DNA of 64,000 nt from Bordetella petrii (GTDB taxonomy: Bacteria > Pseudomonadota > Gammaproteobacteria > Burkholderiales > Burkholderiaceae_B). Location of the stretch: positions 3,426,167-3,490,166 of the forward strand of contig NZ_JAFMZZ010000001.1 of the NCBI RefSeq assembly GCF_017356245.1, written 5' to 3'. Every line of letters begins with the position of its first letter. Within the stretch, counting starts at the first letter, position 1. The notes beneath the pieces are model-generated. The model saw only the letters and a list, made by a program, of their open reading frames with translations. It did no database searches and was not told where the DNA came from. Position numbers and translations under genes: made by a program. Of this stretch, positions 45,901 through 53,857 are shown piece after piece.

Positions 45901-46124
45901 AGGCCCTTGGCGCCGTTGAGCTGGTCTTCGATGATGCTGGTGACCGACTCGGCCACTTCTTTGGCCGAGGCGCCGGGATAGGTGGCCGTGATGGTGATGG
46001 CCGGCGGCGCCACGTCGGGATACTGCGCGACCGGCATATTGGGGATCGCCAACAGCCCGGCCAGCAGGATGAACAGGGCGACTACCCAGGCGAAGATTGG
46101 TCGATCGATAAAAAATTGCGGCAT
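42900..46124 (-). CDS. RND multidrug efflux transporter (AcrB/MexB-like)
   Basis: A 1074-residue inner-membrane proton-driven pump of the hydrophobe/amphiphile RND family. The N-terminus FIDRPIFAWVVALFILLAG is typical; the proton-relay Asp pair is in GILVDDAIVVVENVER (about 400-415), and the second half repeats the twelve-helix plan with LVPLGMLGAVALVSVLGMSND. Two large periplasmic loops carry the drug pockets. The C-terminus has a charged tail (about 40 residues) beyond the usual end. It exports diverse drugs, likely including several antibiotic classes; the profile cannot be read from the sequence. Confidence 0.96.
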   Translation of the reverse strand: MPQFFIDRPIFAWVVALFILLAGLLAIPNMPVAQYPDVAPPAITITATYPGASAKEVAESVTSIIEDQLNGAKGLLYYESVSDSYGQSQITATFAPGTDPDLAQVDVQNRVSNVSAQLPVAVNQQGIQYEQTSAGFLMIVTLSSTDGTLDQTALADYITRNVQNPVSRVPGVGQFQLFAAPRAMRVWIDPDKLVGFNLSAAEVNAAISRQNVLISAGSMGAPPNPDSQRSTATVIVNGQLSSVEAFGNIVLRANTDGSSVRLRDVARIEVGADNYQFGARLNGKPTAAFAIVLSPDANALATAEGVRAQMESLSQYFPGNIKYDIPYDTAPYVKISIEQVVHTLGEAMVLVFLVMFLFLQNVRYTLIPALVVPVAMLGAFAVMLALGFSINVLTMFAMVLAIGILVDDAIVVVENVERIMAAEGLPPKEATKKAMPQISGAIVGITLVLVTVFLPLAFMSGSVGVIYRQFSVAMAVSIFFSAFLALTFTPALCATILKPIPKGHHVDKKGFFGWFNRRFDATTHHYQNWVARILHKGGRMMLFFLLLVVLLGWLYLRLPSSFLPEEDQGYVVSNIELPTGASANRTVEVLEQVESYFMSLPAVENIITVQGYSFNGNGLNAAIAFSTLKDFSERKDPKDSAGAIAFAAFQKQLMGIHDAQVFTLVPPAISSLGNASGFDFRLQDRANAGTAALAQATAQLMGMAMKSPVLSQVRITGLGEGPQLNLTIDRDKAAALGVDFDAAATLLSTALGSAYIDKFPNMGRMQNIWVQAEARHRMQVDDILKMNVNNTQGGMVPLSSFVSAKWTQGPVQVVRYNSYESMRIGGDAAPGYTTGEAMAEMERLVGQLPSGFGYEWNGLSYQERQAGSQAPILMGLSLLVVFLVLAALYESWAIPLSVMLVVPLGMLGAVALVSVLGMSNDVYFQVGMVTVIGLAAKNAILIVEFAKDQYARGMGLYEATVEAARLRFRPILMTSLAFILGVIPLAIATGAGAASQRAVGIGVLGGMLAATPFAVIFVPTFFVVVLSFFKTKPRLLGNELKEFEAEQAAKRAREAESDQSGSGPSAAPGQEGKE

Positions 46125-46185
46125 GTGGGCTGACTCTGGAAGTGCTCACGAAAACAGGAACGCGGCGCCAGGCGCCGCGTGCCGT

Positions 46186-47439
46186 TCAGGACTGCTGCCC
46201 CGAGGCCGGTTGTTCGGGCTTGGCGCCGCCGGCCGGTTTGTCGGCGGGCTGGCCGGCTGGCTTGTCTTCCGGCTTGCCGGCCTGGGGAGCCGCCTTGCCG
46301 GCGCCCCCCGGCTGCCATGGCGAGGCCTGCACCGGAACGCCCGGGCGGATCTTCTGGAAGCCTTCGACCACCACCACGTCGCCCGCCTTCAGGCCGCTGG
46401 TAATGAGCCACTGGTTGTCGATCACGGAACCGGTGGTGACCGGCACCTGCTCGATCTTTTTGTCTTTCACCAGCATCAGGCTCTGCATGCCGTCGGCAGT
46501 GCGCTGCAGGGACTGCTGGGGCACCATCAGCGCCTGCTGGTCGGTGCCTTCGTCGACACGCACGCGCACATACATGCCCGGCAGCAGGATGTTGTCGGGA
46601 TTGGGCACTTCGGCCCGCAGGTTCACCTGGCCGGTGGTCGGGTCGACCGTGATGCCGGTGAACAGCAGCTTGCCGGGATGCGGGTAGATCGAACCGTCTT
46701 CCAGCACGACATCGACCTTGGCGGCATCCTTGCCCACGCGCTCCATCTGGCCGCTGGCAAAGGCCTTGCGCAGCTTGGCCAGGTCGACGGTGCTTTGCGT
46801 GAAATCGATGTAGATCGGGTCGAGCTGCTGCACCAGCGCCATCTGCGTGGCCGAGGTCCCCTCGACCAGCGCGCCTTCGGTGACCAGCGGCTTGCCGATG
46901 CGGCCCGTGATGGGCGACGTGACATCGGTGTAGCCCAGGTTGATCAGGGCGTTGTCCAGGTTGGCCTTGGCCGCGGCTACCGAGGCCTCGGCCTGGCGGT
47001 AGCTGGCGACGGCGTTGTCGTATTCCTGCTTGCTGACCGCATTGGCCTTCACCAGCGGCGCGTAGCGGTTGGCCAACGCCTTGGCGCTGTACAGGTCGGC
47101 CTGGGCCTGCTTGAGCTGGGCGGCGGCCTGGTTGCGCGCGGCGACGTACGGCGCCGGATCGATCTTGAACAGCAACTGCCCGTCTTTGACGTCGCCGCCC
47201 TGTTCGAACTCGATTTTCTGCACAATGCCGGTCACGCGCGCGCGGATCTGGGCATCGCGCACGGCATCCACGCGGCCCGGCAGGTCGGACACGATGGAAG
47301 CGGGCTTGGGCTGAACCGTAATGACGCTGACCTGCGGCATGCCCGGATTCATTTGCGGATGTTCTTTGCAGCCCGCCAGAGCCAGGGCGACAAGCGCGGC
47401 GGCACCGAATCCCGAGACACGATGAGGCGAAAAACGCAT
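46186..47439 (-). CDS. RND efflux periplasmic adaptor (membrane fusion lipoprotein)
   Basis: A 417-residue AcrA/MexA-type adaptor. The signal ends in lipobox LALAGC (Cys24). The lipoyl/hairpin region reads RVTGIVQKIEFEQGGDVKDGQLLFKIDP, followed by a coiled-coil hairpin (about 95-165), then beta-barrel and membrane-proximal domains. The last 45 residues are a low-complexity tail of repeated Lys-Pro-Ala-Gly units (for example KPEDKPAGQPADKPAG), longer than in MexA and probably flexible. The start at 47439 has a GAGGA ribosome site. First gene of the efflux operon, 61 bp before the pump gene. Confidence 0.94.
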   Translation of the reverse strand: MRFSPHRVSGFGAAALVALALAGCKEHPQMNPGMPQVSVITVQPKPASIVSDLPGRVDAVRDAQIRARVTGIVQKIEFEQGGDVKDGQLLFKIDPAPYVAARNQAAAQLKQAQADLYSAKALANRYAPLVKANAVSKQEYDNAVASYRQAEASVAAAKANLDNALINLGYTDVTSPITGRIGKPLVTEGALVEGTSATQMALVQQLDPIYIDFTQSTVDLAKLRKAFASGQMERVGKDAAKVDVVLEDGSIYPHPGKLLFTGITVDPTTGQVNLRAEVPNPDNILLPGMYVRVRVDEGTDQQALMVPQQSLQRTADGMQSLMLVKDKKIEQVPVTTGSVIDNQWLITSGLKAGDVVVVEGFQKIRPGVPVQASPWQPGGAGKAAPQAGKPEDKPAGQPADKPAGGAKPEQPASGQQS

Positions 47440-47593
47440 GGATTCCTCACGGAGTAGAACCGTTGCGCGCAAGCCCGCGCACACGGGACCGAACGCATGG
47501 GGATGCGTTCGGGAAGCCCGTTAATGTACCGTATTTTTGTCTTAAAACTACAGCTTTTCGCGCATTCTTACTGTATTGCGCACTGTATGCTGG

Positions 47594-47971
47594 CTATGAC
47601 GGCGCGTCCTCGCCGGCCAAATGGCCCAGGAACACGTAGCCCATGCCGTGCACGGTATGCAGTGGCAGGGTTGCGCCGGTGGCCTGCACTTTTTTGCGCA
47701 GCCGGCTGATCGACACATTGATGGTGCGCAGGCTGGTCTGCGGCAGCAGATGCGCCAAGGCCTCACGCGTGAGCTCGCGCCGCGGGCTGGACAGCAGGCA
47801 CAGGAAGCAGGCCCGCTCGGTGGCGGTCAGGTTCAGGCGCTGGCCCTGCGGCGTGGCCAGCACCCAGCCCTGGTACAGCAGGCCCCACCAGCCATCGCGG
47901 CCGCTATGGTGGGCACGGAGAACAGGCCCGGCGGACTCGGGCGCGACAGGGGCAGACAGGGAAATGGCCAT
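47594..47971 (-). CDS. Orphan winged-helix (OmpR/PhoB C-terminal type) regulator
   Basis: A 125-residue protein containing only an OmpR-type DNA-binding domain (about residues 38-112): LTATERACFLCLLSSPRREL, LLPQTSLRTINVSISRLRKKV and the wing LHTVHGMGYVFLG. There is no receiver domain and no transmembrane segment. The start at 47971 (MAISLS) is preferred, but an upstream in-frame start (48055) cannot be excluded; neither has a good ribosome site. It lies on the same strand just upstream of the RND efflux operon, where relatives usually carry a divergent TetR repressor, so it may control the pump (inference). Confidence 0.72.
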   Translation of the reverse strand: MAISLSAPVAPESAGPVLRAHHSGRDGWWGLLYQGWVLATPQGQRLNLTATERACFLCLLSSPRRELTREALAHLLPQTSLRTINVSISRLRKKVQATGATLPLHTVHGMGYVFLGHLAGEDAPS

Positions 47972-48173
47972 GACAAATGCAGGAAACGTGACGCGTTGCA
48001 AGGTAGAGATATAGGAACAACCAGACCGGCACACTGGATTGCCGGTCCGTGCCAAAGGCTACTCGGCATGGAACGTTTGCTGCGCGTCGTGGCACGGTGT
48101 CGGGCCAGAAATCAGACGAGTCTTACCCCACAACCCGGATCCAGGCGCCATGCCTGGCCAGGCCGGCCCTGGA

Positions 48174-49355
48174 TCAGGAGGCCGTGCGATGGATGTCGTG
48201 CGCCACGAAGCTCTGGTCGGCGGGCGGCCGCTCGAGCACGGCCGGATCGGCCAGCGTGCGCCGGATGTCGGTCAGCCCGCTGTCCCAGTGGTCGCGCATG
48301 GCTTCCGAGCCGAACTCGTAGTCTTTCGAGTTGCGCTCGTAGTGCTTGGCTTCGTAGATCAGGTTGATGACATTGACCGCCGGCGTGCAGGCCTGGGCGC
48401 GGATGTCGGCGAATTCGGGGCTGTTGCGCTCGTGCTCGGGCAGCCGCTCGAGCAGGCGCTGCAGGCCGCGGCGCAGCTTCAGCACCCGCTGGTAGGTATT
48501 CGTGACGGTGCGGGTGCGGCTGGAATACTGGATGTCTTTCTGCCGTTCGGCCACTTCTTCCAGGTTGGTGGGCAGCGGCCCGCGCGCCGGCCACAGGTCG
48601 ACCTGGAACGCCAGCGTGTCGCGCATGGGGTGCGCCGACAGCACCTGCGCCAGCGGCGTGTTCGAGACCACGCCGCCGTCCCAGTAGTATTCGCCGTCGA
48701 TTTCCACGGCCGGGAAACCGGGCGGCAGCGCCCCCGAGGCCATGATGTGCTCGGCCCGCAACTGGGTGCGGGTGCTGTCGAAATAGGCGAAATTGCCGGT
48801 GCGGACGTTGACCGCGCCGAAGCTGGCCCGTACCTCGCCCCGGTTGAGCAGGTCGAAATCCACGTACTGGCGCAGCGTGGCGGCCAGCGGGGTGGTGTCG
48901 TAGAAGCTGGTGGCTGCCGGCCCGCCGCCGTGCAGCCAGTATGGCGGCGGAAAGCGCGGCTTGAAGAACCCGGGCTGTCCGGACATCAGGGCCTGGAAGG
49001 CGGCCAACTGCCCGTTCATGGCCGGCGAGCCGAAACCGAACGGCACGCCCTGGAACATGCGGGCCAGGGCGTCGCCCCACGGCAGCGCCGTGAAGCCGGT
49101 GGGGCGGCAGATGCTTTCCCAGAAGCCGCGCAGGCGTTCGACGCGTTCATCGGGCGGCGAGCCGGCGATGATGGCGGCGTTGATGGCTCCGATCGAGATC
49201 CCGGCGATCCAGTTCGGGCGGATGCCGGCCTCGTGCAGGCCCTGGTAGACCCCGGCCTGGTATGAGCCCAGCGCCCCGCCCCCCTGCAGGACCAGCGCCA
49301 CGGTGTCGTAGGCCGGCGGCCGGCGCCGGCCGCGTCGGGGCGCCGCGGCGGTCAT
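48174..49355 (-). CDS. Patatin-like phospholipase family protein
   Basis: A 393-residue patatin-fold hydrolase. The oxyanion-hole motif is LVLQGGGALGSYQAGVYQ (about 21-38), the nucleophile Ser is in GISIGAINAA (about 53-62), and the catalytic Asp is in YYWDGGVVSNTP (about 222-233). The C-terminal third contains a DUF3734-like region. No signal peptide is present. It would hydrolyse phospholipids or other acyl esters. Its ATG overlaps the stop of the upstream DUF4136 lipoprotein gene. Confidence 0.9.
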   Translation of the reverse strand: MTAAAPRRGRRRPPAYDTVALVLQGGGALGSYQAGVYQGLHEAGIRPNWIAGISIGAINAAIIAGSPPDERVERLRGFWESICRPTGFTALPWGDALARMFQGVPFGFGSPAMNGQLAAFQALMSGQPGFFKPRFPPPYWLHGGGPAATSFYDTTPLAATLRQYVDFDLLNRGEVRASFGAVNVRTGNFAYFDSTRTQLRAEHIMASGALPPGFPAVEIDGEYYWDGGVVSNTPLAQVLSAHPMRDTLAFQVDLWPARGPLPTNLEEVAERQKDIQYSSRTRTVTNTYQRVLKLRRGLQRLLERLPEHERNSPEFADIRAQACTPAVNVINLIYEAKHYERNSKDYEFGSEAMRDHWDSGLTDIRRTLADPAVLERPPADQSFVAHDIHRTAS

Positions 49356-49936
49356 TTGGCCGGAGCGGGCACTTGCGGCGTGCCGTTGCCCGCGCGGAAC
49401 GGATAGCGGCTGAAGATCTGCGCCACGCTGGCGTCGACATTCTGCGGCGACGCAACCTTGGCCACGTCGTCGACAATGCCCTGGCTGACGCCTTCCCAGA
49501 CCAGCTGCTTGCGGCGGGCGTCGATGAGGTCGATGTTCAGCGTGCCCTGGTTGTACTGGTAGACATCGTCACCCCAGCCGTAGCCGGGCCAGCCGCCGTA
49601 AAAACCCATGCGATAGCCGTAGTACGGGCCGGGCGCCGGCGTAACCTGGGTTTTCTGTTGCAGCCTGGCATTGAAATTGACCAGCAGATCGGGCGACTGC
49701 GCATCGTAGGTATAGCCGCGCATTTCCATCTGGCCGCGCGTGGCGGTCTTCAGGCGTTCGGTAAGCAGCGAGCTGTAGCCCGCCTTGTCGGTGCCCAGGG
49801 GCGACATGAATCCGAAGCTGCGGTAGCGGGCAAAATCGGCGTCATGGTCGTAATCGCTGCGGATATCGGGCCCCGAAGCGCAGGCCGACAACAGGGTGGC
49901 CACGGCCAGGGCGGGCAAAAGCGCGATGCGTTTCAT
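49352..49936 (-). CDS. DUF4136 lipoprotein
   Basis: A 194-residue predicted lipoprotein. The signal peptide ends in lipobox LLSAC (Cys19). The mature part shows the DUF4136 pattern: SDYDHDADFARYRSFGF at the start, a RGYTYDAQSPDLLVNFNARL segment, a Gly/Tyr-rich stretch (MGFYGGWPGYGWGDDVYQY) and TLNIDLIDARRKQLVWEG near the end. Function is unknown; family members sit at the outer membrane. Its stop overlaps the patatin gene start by four bases, so the pair is co-translated. Confidence 0.88.
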   Translation of the reverse strand: MKRIALLPALAVATLLSACASGPDIRSDYDHDADFARYRSFGFMSPLGTDKAGYSSLLTERLKTATRGQMEMRGYTYDAQSPDLLVNFNARLQQKTQVTPAPGPYYGYRMGFYGGWPGYGWGDDVYQYNQGTLNIDLIDARRKQLVWEGVSQGIVDDVAKVASPQNVDASVAQIFSRYPFRAGNGTPQVPAPAK

Positions 49937-50065
49937 CAGAGTCTCCGCGAGAGGGTGCGCACGCATCATGCCGTGAAGCCCGCAAACTTGCAATACAGTC
50001 TCATTCGCATTGTGGCCCGGCGAGCCCCGCCGCTACACTATGCACTGCCTTTTTTCTCCATTGCC

Positions 50066-50872
50066 ATGGCCCCTGCTCCGCTTGAACTCGACGGCTCGAT
50101 CTGGCTGCGCGCCGGCGCCCAGACCTGGGGCGGCAAAAGCCGCATCGACCTGCTGACGCAGATCGACGCCACCGGCTCGATCAGCGCCGCGGCGCGCGCG
50201 GTGGGCATGAGCTACAAAGGCGCGTGGGACGCCATCGACGCCATGAACAACCTGGCCGGCGAACCTCTGGTGCTGCGCGCCACCGGCGGCAGGGGCGGCG
50301 GCGGCGCCCGGCTGACCGAGCGCGCGCACAAGCTGGTGGCCACCTTCCAGGCCCTGGAAGCCGAGCACCGGCGCGTCATGACGCACCTGGCGCAAGCCGG
50401 CCTGGACGCCGCCGGCGACCTGAACCTGATGAGGCGCATCATGCTGAAAACCAGCGCCCGCAACAAGCTGCTGGGCACCGTCAGCGCCATTCGCGCCGGC
50501 GCGGTGAACGACGAAATCTGCCTGCGCATCGCCGGCGGCCACCAGGTGGTGGCCACCATCACGCGCGAAAGCACCGCCGAACTGGCCCTGGAAGTGGGCG
50601 CGGAAGCCATCGCCCTGATAAAGGCGCCGTCGGTGCTGATCGCCCTGCCCGGCGACGGCCTGCGCCTGTCGGCCAGCAACCAGTTGCCCGGCACGGTGGC
50701 CCAGGTGCGCGCCGGGGCGGTCAACAGCGAAGTGATCCTGGACCTGGACGGCGGCGGCGCCATCGCCGCCATCGTCACCCAGGACAGCGTCCGCGCGCTG
50801 GGACTGGCGCCCGGCGTGCCGGCGCTGGCGGTGTTCAGCGCCTCGAGCGTGATCCTGGGCGTGGTGGCTTAG
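50066..50872 (+). CDS. modE: Molybdate-responsive transcriptional regulator ModE
   Basis: A 268-residue regulator. The N-terminal winged helix (about residues 1-115) includes LLTQIDATGSISAAARAVG and MSYKGAWDAIDAMNNL, the LysR-like ModE reader head. Two Mop/TOBE molybdate-binding repeats follow: TSARNKLLGTVSAIRAGAVN (about 131-150) and SASNQLPGTVAQVRAGAVN (about 203-221). It represses molybdate uptake genes and activates molybdoenzyme genes when molybdate is bound. No modABC genes are adjacent. The molybdoenzyme SorA about 30 kb away is a possible indirect target. Confidence 0.93.
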   Translation: MAPAPLELDGSIWLRAGAQTWGGKSRIDLLTQIDATGSISAAARAVGMSYKGAWDAIDAMNNLAGEPLVLRATGGRGGGGARLTERAHKLVATFQALEAEHRRVMTHLAQAGLDAAGDLNLMRRIMLKTSARNKLLGTVSAIRAGAVNDEICLRIAGGHQVVATITRESTAELALEVGAEAIALIKAPSVLIALPGDGLRLSASNQLPGTVAQVRAGAVNSEVILDLDGGGAIAAIVTQDSVRALGLAPGVPALAVFSASSVILGVVA

Positions 50873-50879
50873 CGTCTAG

Positions 50880-50915
50880 CCAGGTGTCAGGCTCCGCAAG
50901 GTGCCTGACACCTGG
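50880..50915. repeat. REP-like single hairpin, copy C
   Basis: A single palindromic unit of the REPIN-like family. It has a perfect 13-bp inverted repeat CCAGGTGTCAGGC (50880-50892) with GCCTGACACCTGG (50903-50915). It lies between the convergent modE and ABC ATPase genes, 7 bp after the modE stop, and may serve as a bidirectional stop for both. Confidence 0.82.
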
Positions 50916-50931
50916 TACAGAATCTGCGCCG

Positions 50932-51726
50932 CTACCCCAGCAGCAGCGCGTCGTCCGACAGTTTTTCGCCGCGCACGCGCTCGAACATGGCCAGCAGGTC
51001 GGGCACGTCCATGCCCTTGCGCTGGTCGCCCGAGACGTCCAGCACCACCTGCCCCTGGTGCAGCATGACGGTGCGTTCGCCGACGTCCAGCGCCTGGCGC
51101 ATGCTGTGGGTGACCATCATGGTGGTCAGCCCGGCTTCGGCCACGATGCGCGCGGTGAGCTGCAGCACGAAGTCGGCCGTGCGGGGGTCGAGCGCCGCCG
51201 TGTGCTCGTCGAGCAGCAGGATGCGCGAAGGCTGCAGGGCCGCCATCAGCAGGCTGACCGCCTGCCGCTGCCCGCCGGACAGCAGGCCGATGCGGTCGGT
51301 CAGGCGGTTTTCCAGCCCCAGGCCCAGCGTGGCCAGGCGTTCGCGGAACCCTTCGCGCATGGACGCCTTGACCGCGCGGCTGAAACCGCGCCGCGCGCCG
51401 CGCAACTGGGCCAGCGCCATGTTTTCTTCGATGGTGAGATCTTCGCAGGTGCCCGCCATCGGGTCCTGGAACACCCGCGCCACGCGGCCGGCGCGCTGCC
51501 AGACCGGTTCGCGGGTAACGTCGGCGCCTTCGATCTCGATGCGCCCCGCATCGACCGGCAGGTCGCCCGACACCGCGTTCAGGAAGGTGGACTTGCCGGC
51601 GCCGTTGGAGCCGATCACGGTGACGAACTGCCCGCTGGGGATGTCCAGCGACAGGCCGCGCAGGGCCCGGGTTTCGATGGGCGTGCCGGCGTTGAAGGTG
51701 ATTTTCAGGTCTTGTGCGCGCAGCAT
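50932..51726 (-). CDS. ABC transporter ATP-binding protein (TrpXYZ-like system)
   Basis: A 264-residue importer ATPase. Walker A is GSNGAGKST (about 39-47), the Q-loop lies in RVFQDPMAG, the signature is LSGGQRQA (about 150-157), and Walker B with switch is RILLLDEHTAALDP (about 168-181). The His of the H-loop is in MVTHSMRQA. The DEHTAALDP sequence is characteristic of ATPases paired with TrpX/TrpY-type components. It starts 2 bp after the permease stop and ends at a REP-like hairpin. Confidence 0.91.
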   Translation of the reverse strand: MLRAQDLKITFNAGTPIETRALRGLSLDIPSGQFVTVIGSNGAGKSTFLNAVSGDLPVDAGRIEIEGADVTREPVWQRAGRVARVFQDPMAGTCEDLTIEENMALAQLRGARRGFSRAVKASMREGFRERLATLGLGLENRLTDRIGLLSGGQRQAVSLLMAALQPSRILLLDEHTAALDPRTADFVLQLTARIVAEAGLTTMMVTHSMRQALDVGERTVMLHQGQVVLDVSGDQRKGMDVPDLLAMFERVRGEKLSDDALLLG

Positions 51727-51728
51727 GG

Positions 51729-52619
51729 TCAGGCTCCTTTCTTGCCGAGCAGGCGGCGCTTCATCATGGGAATGACCAGGGCGATGGTGACCAGCACCGC
51801 GGTTACCAGGTTCAGGTCCTGGGCCTGCAGGCCGATGAAGTCGCTGTTGAGCGCCAGCGCAATGAAGAAGCGGTACACGATCGCGCCCAGGATGACGGCC
51901 AGCGTGGCCAGTACCATTTTGCGCGACGGCAGGATGCTTTCGCCCACGATGACGGCGGCCAGGCCGATGACGATGGTGCCGATGCCCATCGAGATGTCGG
52001 CCCCGCCCTGGGTCTGCGCGAACAGCGCTCCGGCCAGGCCCACCAGCGCGTTCGACAGGGCCATGCCGGCCAGGATCATGCCGCCGGTATTGACGCCCTG
52101 GGCGCGCGCCATGCGGCCGTTGGACCCGGTGGCGCGCATGGCCAGGCCGGCCTGGGTGGCCAGGAACCAGTCGAGCAGCAGCTTCACCAGTACCACCACG
52201 CCCAGCAGGATCAGGGGCCGCGCCACGTAGTCGCTGAGCCACTCGGGCTGCAGGATGGTGAATACCGTGGGCTCGGTGATCAGGGGCACGTTGGGCTTGC
52301 CCATGATGCGCAGGTTGACGGAATACAGCGCGATCATCATCAGAATGCTGGCCAGCAGGTCCATGATGCGCAGCTTGACGTTCAGCCAGCCGGTGATCAG
52401 GCCCGCCACGGCGCCCGCGGCGGTGGCGGCCACGGTGGCCGAAAATGGGTCCATGCCGCCCGAGATGAGCGTGGCGGCCACGGCGCCGCCCAGGGGAAAG
52501 CTGCCGTCGACGGTCAGGTCGGGAAAACGCAGCAAGCGAAAGGAAATCAGCACGCCCAGCGCAACCAGGCTGAAAATCAGGCCGATTTCCAGGGCGCCGA
52601 GCAAAGAGAACAGGGACAT
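51729..52619 (-). CDS. ABC transporter permease (TrpY-like, branched-chain type)
   Basis: A 296-residue membrane protein with about eight to nine helices of the LivH/RbsC-like BPD_transp_2 family. Signatures include FRLLRFPDLTVDGSFPLGGAV near residues 28-48, MRATGSNGRMARAQGVNTGGM (about 154-174), and GLAAVIVGESIL. This subgroup works with TrpX-type binding proteins and may import aromatic amino acids or related compounds; the ligand is inferred only. It follows the binding-protein gene across a 104-bp gap containing a strong palindrome. Confidence 0.9.
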   Translation of the reverse strand: MSLFSLLGALEIGLIFSLVALGVLISFRLLRFPDLTVDGSFPLGGAVAATLISGGMDPFSATVAATAAGAVAGLITGWLNVKLRIMDLLASILMMIALYSVNLRIMGKPNVPLITEPTVFTILQPEWLSDYVARPLILLGVVVLVKLLLDWFLATQAGLAMRATGSNGRMARAQGVNTGGMILAGMALSNALVGLAGALFAQTQGGADISMGIGTIVIGLAAVIVGESILPSRKMVLATLAVILGAIVYRFFIALALNSDFIGLQAQDLNLVTAVLVTIALVIPMMKRRLLGKKGA

Positions 52620-52695
52620 GAATCGAGTCGGGCCGGCCGCGTCTTGTGAACCCGGCCGGCGCTGCCTTGGATGTATTCAGAGAATGAAAGCACGC

Positions 52696-52717
52696 GCCGC
52701 CGGCCCGGGCCGGCGGC
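52696..52717. promoter_or_regulatory. 22-bp perfect palindrome between binding-protein and permease genes
   Basis: A perfect 22-bp GC palindrome lies 6 bp after the binding-protein stop. Stem-loops in this place commonly protect the upstream mRNA and lower downstream expression, giving more binding protein than permease. No U-run follows, so complete termination is unlikely. Confidence 0.55.
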
Positions 52718-52723
52718 CGCGGA

Positions 52724-53698
52724 CTACTTGACGACTTCGGCGGCCGACTTCAACAGCGCGTCGGACAGGGTGACGCCCTGCTTGGCGGCGGCGCCCGGAT
52801 TGACGAACAGCCGCAGGTTGGAGCTGGTTTCCGACGCAATGGCGCCGGGCTTCTCGCCCTTCAGGATGCGCACCACGATCTTGCCGGTCTGCACGCCCAG
52901 ATCGTGGTAGTCGATGCCCAGCGCCGCGATGGCGCCGCGCTTGACGCTGTCGGTGTCGGACGCGACCAGCGGAATCTTGGCGTCGTTGCCGACCTTGACC
53001 AGCGATTCGTAGGCCGACACGACGTTGTTGTCGGTATTGGTGTAGATGACGTCGACCTTGCCGATCAGGCTGCGGGCGGCCGAGGCCACGTCCACCGTGC
53101 GCGGCGCGGCCGCTTCAACCAGGGTCATGCCGGCCTTGGGCAGCAGCTCTTGCAGCTGCTTGACCACCACCACCGAGTTGGCCTCGCCGGGGTTGTACAC
53201 CATGCCCACGCGCTTGGCGCCGGGCACGACCTTCTTGATCAGCTCGATCTGCTTGTCGAGCGCCAGCAGGTCGGACACCCCGGTAACGTTGGTGCCCGAA
53301 GCCGCCATGCTGGGCACCAGCTGCGCCGCCACCGGGTCGGTAACGGCCGAATACACCACCGGGACATCTTTGGTGGCCGCCACCACCGACTGCGCCGAGG
53401 GCGTGGCGATGGCCACGATGGCGTCGGGGCGGTCGCCCACGAACTTGCGGGCGATCTGCGCGGCCGTGCCGGTATTGCCCTGGGCGCTCTGGTATTGCCA
53501 CTTGAGGTTCTTGCCGGACTCGTAGCCGGCCTGCTTCAGGGCGTCTTGCACGCCGTCGCGCACGGCATCGAGGGCGGGGTGTTCGACGATGGCCGTGACG
53601 GCCACCGATTTTTGCTGCGCCGCGGCAGGATCAGCGTGGATAGCCAGCGCCGCCGCCAGTGCGCCCACCGTCAGAAAATGTTTTTTTCCGATCAGCAT
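52724..53698 (-). CDS. ABC transporter substrate-binding protein (TrpX family)
   Basis: A 324-residue periplasmic binding protein of the ABC_sub_bind (PF04392) family. The signal peptide covers residues 1-27 (ending DPAAAQ). The mature start KSVAVTAIVEHPALDAVRDG and the segments SAQGNTGTAAQIARKFVGD and YNPGEANSVVVVKQL are typical of TrpX-like proteins. It delivers a small organic ligand, perhaps an aromatic amino acid, to the permease and ATPase encoded downstream. A GAGT-rich leader and GC hairpin lie upstream. Confidence 0.9.
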   Translation of the reverse strand: MLIGKKHFLTVGALAAALAIHADPAAAQQKSVAVTAIVEHPALDAVRDGVQDALKQAGYESGKNLKWQYQSAQGNTGTAAQIARKFVGDRPDAIVAIATPSAQSVVAATKDVPVVYSAVTDPVAAQLVPSMAASGTNVTGVSDLLALDKQIELIKKVVPGAKRVGMVYNPGEANSVVVVKQLQELLPKAGMTLVEAAAPRTVDVASAARSLIGKVDVIYTNTDNNVVSAYESLVKVGNDAKIPLVASDTDSVKRGAIAALGIDYHDLGVQTGKIVVRILKGEKPGAIASETSSNLRLFVNPGAAAKQGVTLSDALLKSAAEVVK

Positions 53699-53749
53699 AG
53701 GGGTAACTCCTTGCACCGTTTGGGTATTGTTTATTGTCACACGGCCGGC

Positions 53750-53769
53750 GCCGGCGGCTTCCCGCCGGC
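53750..53769 (-). terminator. GC hairpin between dctM and the trpX-like gene
   Basis: A perfect 8-bp stem GCCGGCGG/CCGCCGGC with a 4-nt loop (GAAG on the minus strand) lies 89 bp after the dctM stop and 52 bp before the binding-protein start. There is no clear U-run, so it may be a weak terminator or leader hairpin. Confidence 0.35.
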
Positions 53770-53857
53770 CGGCCGGCCCGTGAAACCGCTAAGTCTAACG
53801 TGTCGGGCCAGGCTTTGCGGCGCGGGAAATCCCTAGAATGGTGCACGAATCTCCGCA

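Noticed and set aside
47972..48173. Possible N-terminal extension of the winged-helix protein or a separate small gene
   Set aside because: The extension has no domain character and no ribosome site; no independent gene can be supported here.
50874..50930. Short hairpin between modE and the ABC ATPase gene as a classical intrinsic terminator
   Set aside because: There is no U-run on either side and the sequence matches the REP family, so it is listed as a repeat that might also stop transcription.
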